DNA of 56,659 nt from Synergistaceae bacterium. GTDB taxonomy: Bacteria > Synergistota > Synergistia > Synergistales > Aminobacteriaceae. Shown piece after piece: positions 51,277-56,659 of the stretch (position 1 is the first letter of the stretch; each line of letters opens with the position of its first letter). The stretch covers positions 1 through 56,659 of the forward strand of contig JAFSKV010000022.1 in the NCBI GenBank assembly GCA_017448795.1, written 5' to 3'. The notes beneath the pieces were generated by a model that did no database searches, was not told the DNA's origin, and saw only the letters and a program-made list of their open reading frames with translations. The position numbers and the translations under genes are program-made.

Positions 51277-52782
51277 TCACTTGTCCTGATTGTTGCGGAA
51301 CATCAGCGCGCCTGCAACATGCTTCTTGTTCAGCTTCTCATCTCCTGCGAGGTCAGCTATTGTGCGTGCGACTTTAAGCACCCTGCTTATTCCGCGCCCG
51401 GAAAGATTGAGCTTGCCTGCCATTGATGCAAGATATGACCGTGTTTCGTCGTCAAGAGTGAGGCATCGTCTGACGAGTTTTTCCGGGATTTCGGCGTTGC
51501 AGGAGTAACCGTATTCCTTCCAGCGTTCAATCTGAATGTTTCTTGCCGCTATGACACGTTTACGTATTGACGCGCTGGGTTCTGAGGGTAGTCCCTTTGC
51601 TCCTATGGATAATAATTCCTGCGGTGTCAGTCTTGGTACTGTAAGCTGAAGGTCTATCCTGTCCATGATCGGCCCGGAGAGTTTGCGCTTGTAGCGTTCG
51701 ATTTCGTAGGATGAACATTTGCAGGGTGTTACAGGGTCGCCCAAGTAGCCGCACGCGCAGGGGTTGGCCGCGAGCACCAGCAGGACGCGTGAAGGGTATG
51801 TTACTGAGCCTGAAGCCCGGCTGACGTGAATCACTCCGTCCTCGATCGGCGCGCGGAGACTCTCTGTCAAGTCCCGGCGGAACTCTGTGTACTCGTCGAG
51901 GAACAAGACTCCCCTGTGAGCAAGTGAGACTTCCCCCGGCCTCAGGTCAAAGCCTCCTCCGCATATTGACACGGTGCTTGCTGTGAAATGCACTGTCCTG
52001 AACGGGCGTTCCCTTCCTGCCTTAGTCTCAAGCCCTAATGTGCTTCGTACAAGGAGAGTCTCAACAAGCTCGTCATCCGTCAGAGGCGGAAGAATCCCGG
52101 CAATTGCCTTCGCTATCATGGTCTTTCCGCTTCCGGGTGAACCGACAAGCAACAAGTTATGATGCCCGGCGGCGGCGATTTCTGCGGCCCTTTTTGCCTG
52201 GGCCTGCCCCTTTATGTCGGCGAAATCAGGCTCGGCGCTCACAGGAAGATCCGGGACATACGCGGGCGGCAATGGCCTCGGTGTCTCCTCACCCGTCAGC
52301 ATCATGACCAGCTCGGCGAGATTGTCCGCGCAGTATGCCTCAACTCCTTGGACTAATGCGACTTCCTCAGCGTTCCCGGCCGGAATGTAGAGAGGGATTC
52401 CCATCTTCCGGGCAAGAAACGCGGCAGGTACAGCACCCCTCACGCGCCTTAATCTCCCGTCAAGAGCAAGCTCCCCCATGTAGAGAGCCTTCGGGCATTC
52501 CTTCAGCGCGCCCATGGCCTGAATCATCCCAAGCGCAATAGGAAGGTCAAGCAGCGCGCCTTCTTTTGGGATGTCAGCAGGTGCAAGGTTGACGGCGATT
52601 TTACCCTTGAGAGTGAGGCCGAGAGAACGCAGAGCCGCCCTGACTCTTTCACGCGACTCACGAACGGCAACGTCGGGCATTCCCACAATTGAGACCGCGA
52701 AAAGCCCCCCCGTAATCACAACCTCGACTTCAACCGGAAGGGCTTCCATTCCCCGCAATGTTACGCCGGGAATACCGCTCAT
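51277..52782 (-). CDS. YifB/ComM-family Mg-chelatase-like AAA+ ATPase
   Basis: A ring helicase family (ComM drives branch migration in natural transformation). The 501-residue protein has an N-terminal Lon-S16-like ChlI domain ([22 protein letters not shown]), the AAA+ core with Walker [15 protein letters not shown], Walker [12 protein letters not shown] and a Cys-containing loop ([19 protein letters not shown]), and the C-terminal Mg-chelatase lid. I chose the ATG at 52782, which overlaps the dedA stop as ATGA and has AGGA upstream; 22 extra codons upstream are dedA sequence in another frame. Confidence 0.94.
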   Translation of the reverse strand: MSGIPGVTLRGMEALPVEVEVVITGGLFAVSIVGMPDVAVRESRERVRAALRSLGLTLKGKIAVNLAPADIPKEGALLDLPIALGMIQAMGALKECPKALYMGELALDGRLRRVRGAVPAAFLARKMGIPLYIPAGNAEEVALVQGVEAYCADNLAELVMMLTGEETPRPLPPAYVPDLPVSAEPDFADIKGQAQAKRAAEIAAAGHHNLLLVGSPGSGKTMIAKAIAGILPPLTDDELVETLLVRSTLGLETKAGRERPFRTVHFTASTVSICGGGFDLRPGEVSLAHRGVLFLDEYTEFRRDLTESLRAPIEDGVIHVSRASGSVTYPSRVLLVLAANPCACGYLGDPVTPCKCSSYEIERYKRKLSGPIMDRIDLQLTVPRLTPQELLSIGAKGLPSEPSASIRKRVIAARNIQIERWKEYGYSCNAEIPEKLVRRCLTLDDETRSYLASMAGKLNLSGRGISRVLKVARTIADLAGDEKLNKKHVAGALMFRNNQDK

Positions 52783-53390
52783 GATTTCCTGCGCCGCCTC
52801 AATATGAGCATGTACCCCCCCGCAATTATCACTGCCACGGCGACACATGCCAGCGTGATTATGTGGAGATATTCCTTCAGCATGTCTTGATGTTCACCGA
52901 GAAGGTAGCCCGCGAACGTAAGCACTATCACCCATGCCCCCGCCCCTATTGTGGTGAAGAGCGTGAACGTCCACAGGTTCATCCTTGCGATTCCTGCCGG
53001 GAGTGAGATGTACTGACGGATGACGGGGAGGAGTCTTCCTACTAGTGTGCTGACGTGGCCATGACGCTTGAAGAAGTCATCCGCTTTGCTAACGGACTCG
53101 GCTGACACGAAGAAATATTTTCCGTACTTCAGCAGGAAGGGGCGGCCAAGTTTCACGGCTATCCAGTAGTTGAACAGCGCGCCCAGTATGCTCCCGGCGA
53201 TTCCTGACAGCAGGACGAGAACGAGGGACATTTCACCCTTCCACGCAAGATAGCCGGCGGGAGGCATGACCACTTCGCTTGGGAACGGGAAGAACGAGGA
53301 CTCAAGGAACATCAGCGAGATTATCCCTGTGTAGCCCATCCGGCCGATTGTGTCGACGAGCCATTGTGTGAGCGCGCTGATTATGTGCAT
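52779..53390 (-). CDS. DedA-family membrane protein
   Basis: A 203-residue protein. The DedA/VTT signature [22 protein letters not shown], then [52 protein letters not shown], and C-terminal helices. Family members flip polyprenyl-phosphate or phosphatidylethanolamine and support envelope homeostasis. The ATG overlaps the glpX stop (TAATG), and it in turn overlaps yifB, so glpX-dedA-yifB is one operon. Confidence 0.94.
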   Translation of the reverse strand: MHIISALTQWLVDTIGRMGYTGIISLMFLESSFFPFPSEVVMPPAGYLAWKGEMSLVLVLLSGIAGSILGALFNYWIAVKLGRPFLLKYGKYFFVSAESVSKADDFFKRHGHVSTLVGRLLPVIRQYISLPAGIARMNLWTFTLFTTIGAGAWVIVLTFAGYLLGEHQDMLKEYLHIITLACVAVAVIIAGGYMLILRRRRKS

Positions 53391-54412
53391 TACAGTCCGA
53401 GCTCCTCTTTCACTGACGGGTCATAGGCTATGTTTCCGCCCATCTCCTCAAGTTTCTTCTGTGAGTGCGTCGCCGATATGAAGCGGATTGTCCCGGAACT
53501 GCTCCTCATGCACAGCGAGTTCGTCTCAATATGCGCCCCGTGATAGTGGACACCCCTCAGCAAATCACCGTCAGACCCGCCGGCTGCCGCGAAGAAGACG
53601 TTGTTGCTCTTCACAAGGTCGTCAATCGTCAGCACTGTATCACGCGTGAGTCCGCGCTCCTTCGCCCTGGCCTCGTCGTCCTCGTTCCTGAAGTAGGGCT
53701 GGCACTGCATGTTAGCGTCAAGGCACTTCATCGCGCAGGCTGTGATTACGGCTTCGGGACTCCCGCCGATGCCAAGCAGGATGTCGGCTGTCTCATGGCC
53801 TGGGAGGCTGGTCATCAGAGCGCCCGCAACGTCCCCGTCTCCTATGAGCCTGACTCTCGCGCCCATTGCCCGGACCTTCTGGAGGATTTCGGCGTTACGA
53901 GGACGGTCAAGCATGACAACGGTCGTCTCCTCAATCTTCTTGCCTTTAGCCTTCGCGACGATTCTCACGTTGAACTCAACGGGTGCTTGAATGTCAATGT
54001 AGCCTGCTGCTTCCGGGCCTGTAACAATCTTGTTGAGGTAGAAGAGATTATCAGGGCTGAACATTGTGCCTCTCGGAGCGGCGGCGATGACGCTTATTGC
54101 TCCGTCCTGCCCCTGAGCCATTAGCCTTGTGCCGTCAATCGGGTCAACAGCTATGTCGACTTCCGGGCCCTCGCCTGTCCCTACTTCCTCGCCGTTGAAG
54201 AGCATGGGAGCTTCGTCCTTCTCCCCTTCGCCGATTACGACAACGCCCTTCATGTGGACTCCGTGAAGAACGTACCTCATAGCCTCGACTGCGGCCCGGT
54301 CAACCTCGTTCTTGTCGCCGAGCCCGAACCAGCGCCCCGATGCCATTACGGCGGCTTCCGCTGACCTGACGAGCTCCATAGCAAGATTCTTGTCCTGTGC
54401 GAACAATGCCAT
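53390..54412 (-). CDS. glpX: Class II fructose-1,6-bisphosphatase
   Basis: A gluconeogenic phosphatase of 340 residues. Motifs are [18 protein letters not shown], the metal-binding [33 protein letters not shown] and [16 protein letters not shown], matching GlpX. It has a strong ribosome binding site (AAGGGGG) and is the first gene of glpX-dedA-yifB. In an amino-acid-fermenting organism it provides the gluconeogenic step. Confidence 0.96.
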   Translation of the reverse strand: MALFAQDKNLAMELVRSAEAAVMASGRWFGLGDKNEVDRAAVEAMRYVLHGVHMKGVVVIGEGEKDEAPMLFNGEEVGTGEGPEVDIAVDPIDGTRLMAQGQDGAISVIAAAPRGTMFSPDNLFYLNKIVTGPEAAGYIDIQAPVEFNVRIVAKAKGKKIEETTVVMLDRPRNAEILQKVRAMGARVRLIGDGDVAGALMTSLPGHETADILLGIGGSPEAVITACAMKCLDANMQCQPYFRNEDDEARAKERGLTRDTVLTIDDLVKSNNVFFAAAGGSDGDLLRGVHYHGAHIETNSLCMRSSSGTIRFISATHSQKKLEEMGGNIAYDPSVKEELGL

Positions 54413-54519
54413 GATGAATTTACCCCCTTGAGATTTTGTGTGTGAGTGTGAATTGTGATGAGTGAATTATATCGTATAGCGCGGGAAAAACACAGGCGGT
54501 GAGGCTTGACGCGGGCAGA

Positions 54520-54551
54520 AAAATACCCCCGATGCCTTCACACCGGGGGCA
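54520..54551 (-). terminator. Intrinsic terminator after the twin peptide genes
   Basis: On the minus strand CCCCCGG and CGGGGG pair around a loop of about 12 bases, followed by TATTTTT. It lies 18 bases past the second peptide stop and before the glpX promoter region. Confidence 0.8.
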
Positions 54552-54568
54552 GTGTGGAATCCTGAAGC

Positions 54569-54706
54569 CTAGTAGAACGACGATACGCTTGGCGCGCCTG
54601 AGCCTGTTATCGCTGGCATCCTCGTTTCGCTGGCCGTGATGATGTCCGCGTCCGTGAAGCTGATGATTTCCGCTGAGGGTGCTTCGTACTTCTCTTTGAC
54701 TGTCAT
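54569..54706 (-). CDS. 45-residue peptide of the FTDADIITAS pair (downstream copy)
   Basis: Starts MTVKEKYEAPSAEIISF, continues TDADIITASETRMPAIT and ends GAPSVSSFY. AGGAGG lies nine bases before the ATG. It shares with its upstream neighbour the pattern Y..P.A..I.FTDADIITAS and a following TR-(M/L)-PAI. There is no signal peptide, helix anchor or Cys. Short peptides ending in a D-(I/V)-I-T-x-S motif plus a variable tail occur in many gut anaerobes without known function; a ribosomally made, processed peptide is one possibility. Confidence 0.7.
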   Translation of the reverse strand: MTVKEKYEAPSAEIISFTDADIITASETRMPAITGSGAPSVSSFY

Positions 54707-54728
54707 GCTGCTTGTCCTCCTGCCTGCG

Positions 54729-54869
54729 CTAGATTGCCGGAAGCCTTGTGTCGTTTTCGGCTGACGATGTCGTTGTGTGTCCTGCTCCGTCGCTGGCTGT
54801 GATGATGTCAGCGTCGGTGAAGCGTATCACGTAAGCGTCGGGTGAAACGTACTCTGTCTTTGCGCTCAT
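54729..54869 (-). CDS. 46-residue peptide of the FTDADIITAS pair (upstream copy)
   Basis: Starts MSAKTEYVSPDAYVIRF, then TDADIITASDGAGHTTT, ending SSAENDTRLPAI. AAAGGAG lies nine bases upstream of the ATG at 54869; the frame continues upstream but without a ribosome binding site. It lies 46 bases after the LRR gene and 22 bases before the second copy, all on the minus strand, so the three are likely co-transcribed. The conserved first half looks like a recognition or leader segment and the Ser/Thr-rich second half like a variable region. Confidence 0.7.
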   Translation of the reverse strand: MSAKTEYVSPDAYVIRFTDADIITASDGAGHTTTSSAENDTRLPAI

Positions 54870-54915
54870 GCGTGGGTCTCCTTTCGTGTTTTGTGGGGTT
54901 GCTGATATTGTAGCA

Positions 54916-56659
54916 CTATTCCTGCCCGTCAACGGGAGTGCCTCTGTATTTCATCGTGGCGGCGTAATACTTGTAGAGTGCAATCACCGCCCGCTTGAGG
55001 TCATCGGTAACAGTGTCAGACTTCATGACTCCGTCCGCGTAGGAGAGAGCCGAGACTTTGACGGGGAACTCGCCTTTGCTTGTCTTCACGCTGATGGTGT
55101 ATGTCTTGCCGAGCTTGTGGGCGGAAATCCCGGCGATGCTTACGGAGTACTCTCCTGTTGACGGGTTATAGGCGGCCATGTCAGTTTTGCCGTCATACTC
55201 TCCCTCGTCGTCAGTGATGTAGGCTTGGACAGTCCCGGCCTCAGAATCCGGGCTCAGGTAGACGTTAAGTGTAGTCTCAGAGTCGAGCTCAAGGTCATAC
55301 TGCAAGCCTGTGATTCCCGCGTTAATGCCTGCTGACTTGTCCCTGCTGAGTGCGTAACTGGTGAGCTTCGCGGCTATGTCTGAGCTGTCGGAGGCGATGT
55401 TCTCGTCCGCGCAGTCCATGCTTGAGTGTTTCACGCCGTATTCCCAGCTGTTGAAGTCAGCGAGAGGAATCTGCACATAGTGGCCGTAATCCTTGATGGC
55501 GTTTGCGAGGGCGACAAGGTTCGGAGATTTTGCTTGCAGGTCAGTGCTTGCGACGATGGTATCGAGGTAATCCTTGACGGTGAACTCCTGGACGCTCGCG
55601 AGGCTGTAGTCCCCACTGTAGACGTACACGGCCTGAATCTCGTCTGCCATCTGCACGGAGCTGGTGTAGCTGGTGAAGCGGTATGTGTCGTTGCTGAGGA
55701 TGTCGCTGCTGTCTAGGTTGCTGAACATTTCGGGGGTGCCTTCCTTGCCGTTGACGGTGAAGGTAACGTAGCTTCCTGCGGTGTTTGTGGACTGTGGGAC
55801 GGTGAGGAGGAAGTCGAGTCCGAGCTGTCCGCTGAGGACTAGGGAGTGCTTGCCGAATGAGGGGAAGCCGTCCTGTGCGCAGTGAGTGATTTGGACGGCT
55901 GGGTCGGCATTGACGGAGGAGGGCGGGCTTGGGCAGTCGCGGATGTCGAGGGCGGTGATCTGGTTGCCCCCGCAGTTCAGGGACGCAAGGGCAGTATTGT
56001 TGCTCAGGTCAAGCTCCGTAAGCTGGTTATCGGAGCAGTTGAGAGCCGTCAAAGCCGTGTTCTCGCTCAAGTCAAGCTCCGTAAGCTGGTTGCCGGAGCA
56101 GTTGAGAGCCGTCAGAGCCGTGAAATGCTCAATCCCCTTCAGGCTGGAAATGCCTTGTCCGCTGACATTGATATTAGTTGCCGCCGTAATTTCTGAGGCG
56201 ATAAGATAGCCGTCATTATCCGTGTCGAAATTCCCGCTGACATACGCCAGGAATTTTTCATCCGGGAAAACTGCCGCGTTAACCTCAATGACTGCTGACA
56301 AGCCGGAAATTGTTACGTCCATATTTGTGCCGCGGCCGGTCGCGTAATAGTAGGTTACTGTCGCCGGGAGCACCGAGAACTGCGCCGTTCCGTCCGAGTA
56401 GTCCGCTGAGATTTCCGCGCCGCTTGAGTCTTTTGCCTCGACATCGGAAATATTCGGGAGATTGTTCAGCTTATAGGGGTATGACGCATCAGCCGTGTAG
56501 ATTATGCTGGAGCCTGAAACTTCCTGCCATTTGCATTCAAGAGTTGTCAAAGCGGTGTTGTTGCTCAGGTCAAGTGCGGTCAGCTGGTTATCGTAGCAGC
56601 GCAGTTGAGTCAAAGCGGTATTCTTGCTCACATCAAGCTCCGTAAGCCGGTTGTTGTGG
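54916..56659 (-). CDS. Leucine-rich-repeat surface protein, 5' end off window
   Basis: The frame is open to the window edge; at least 580 residues are visible. Two groups of LRRs (ENTALTALNCSDNQLTELDL type, 21-22 residue period) flank a segment with an EF-hand/dockerin-like loop (FPDEKFLAYVSGNFDTDNDG followed by YLIASEI) and the junction VSGQGISSLKGIEHF that starts the second LRR block. A beta-rich C-terminal region follows (about 300 residues), ending DGQE without a Synergist-CTERM. It is probably exported, but the signal peptide would be outside the window. It is followed by the twin peptide genes. Confidence 0.85.
   Translation of the reverse strand, partial: HNNRLTELDVSKNTALTQLRCYDNQLTALDLSNNTALTTLECKWQEVSGSSIIYTADASYPYKLNNLPNISDVEAKDSSGAEISADYSDGTAQFSVLPATVTYYYATGRGTNMDVTISGLSAVIEVNAAVFPDEKFLAYVSGNFDTDNDGYLIASEITAATNINVSGQGISSLKGIEHFTALTALNCSGNQLTELDLSENTALTALNCSDNQLTELDLSNNTALASLNCGGNQITALDIRDCPSPPSSVNADPAVQITHCAQDGFPSFGKHSLVLSGQLGLDFLLTVPQSTNTAGSYVTFTVNGKEGTPEMFSNLDSSDILSNDTYRFTSYTSSVQMADEIQAVYVYSGDYSLASVQEFTVKDYLDTIVASTDLQAKSPNLVALANAIKDYGHYVQIPLADFNSWEYGVKHSSMDCADENIASDSSDIAAKLTSYALSRDKSAGINAGITGLQYDLELDSETTLNVYLSPDSEAGTVQAYITDDEGEYDGKTDMAAYNPSTGEYSVSIAGISAHKLGKTYTISVKTSKGEFPVKVSALSYADGVMKSDTVTDDLKRAVIALYKYYAATMKYRGTPVDGQE
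55965..56115 (-). repeat. Near-identical 63-bp LRR-coding repeats
   Basis: Consecutive units encoding L-T-A-L-N-C-S-(G/D)-N-Q-L-T-E-L-D-L-S are nearly identical at DNA level, which indicates recent unit duplication and scope for recombination-driven length change. Confidence 0.7.

Noticed and set aside
55965-56650. Repeated motif pattern as possible CRISPR or mobile repeat
   Set aside because: It is in frame with LRR codons of about 63-66 bp and is fully explained by the leucine-rich repeats.

Overview
The window looks like a chromosomal segment of a Synergistota (Synergistaceae-like) bacterium. Two predicted surface proteins, the leucine-rich-repeat protein at the left edge and the subtilase at 6.2-7.9 kb, end in a Ser/Gly-rich stretch, an invariant Gly-Cys-Asn, a hydrophobic helix and a basic tail. 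That is the layout of the Synergist-CTERM sorting signal. GC-rich codon use, strong AGGAGG-type ribosome binding sites, frequent GTG/TTG starts and tRNA genes without encoded CCA are seen throughout. The genes are mostly housekeeping, with a few accessory loci.

Layout. 0-1.5 kb: 3' part of a frameshifted LRR surface protein. 1.5-6.2 kb: nitronate monooxygenase, then an OmpR/EnvZ-type two-component system divergent from three small secreted Pro/Gly-rich proteins, the last with a CpxP/Spy/ZraP-like helical core (a likely envelope-stress module). 6.2-12.7 kb: subtilase, MATE exporter, broken DUF262 gene, CitC, tRNA-Ser(UGA), LarE-type sulfur transferase. 13.0-19.2 kb: a 2048-residue secreted Ig-like repeat protein. 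19.3-21.2 kb: a promoter, an aromatic-rich leader peptide, an antiterminator/terminator pair and a 3-dehydroquinate-synthase homologue lacking key active-site residues, then a long-form ribosome hibernation factor. 21.3-25.9 kb: biotin operon bioY-bioB-bioD-bioA on the minus strand, interrupted between bioD and bioA by a TnpB gene with a structured right end, and preceded by a consensus promoter overlapped by a BirA-like operator. 25.9-29.0 kb: thioesterase, orphan branched-chain amino-acid-type binding protein, tRNA-Pro(CGG), and a dicarboxylate symporter pseudogene with two in-frame amber codons and an N-terminal homopolymer frameshift. 29.1-33 kb: sbcD-sbcC. 33-40.2 kb: a 53-residue membrane peptide, a fused PurL/PurQ enzyme and a 1030-residue uncharacterised protein with Sm-like, cold-shock-like and HEPN-like segments. 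40.2-43 kb: permease, DUF362 protein, DUF4422 protein. 43-47 kb: rplU-rpmA-obg-nadD-LCP cluster. 47-54.4 kb: small acetyltransferase, HMA metallochaperone, CstA, racemase, Wzz-like protein, YifB, DedA, GlpX. 54.5 kb to the end: an LRR surface-protein gene (5' end outside the window) followed in the same direction by two paralogous 45-46 residue peptides sharing the core FTDADIITAS, closed by a terminator.

The observations most worth follow-up are the aromatic-codon attenuator in front of a degenerate DHQS homologue, the twin FTDADIITAS peptides behind an LRR gene, the Sm/CSD/HEPN-like giant protein, the BirA-like operator plus TnpB insertion in the biotin operon, and the two-component system with its repeat-rich secreted partners. 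All assignments come from reading the sequence and recalling family motifs; no database search was run.
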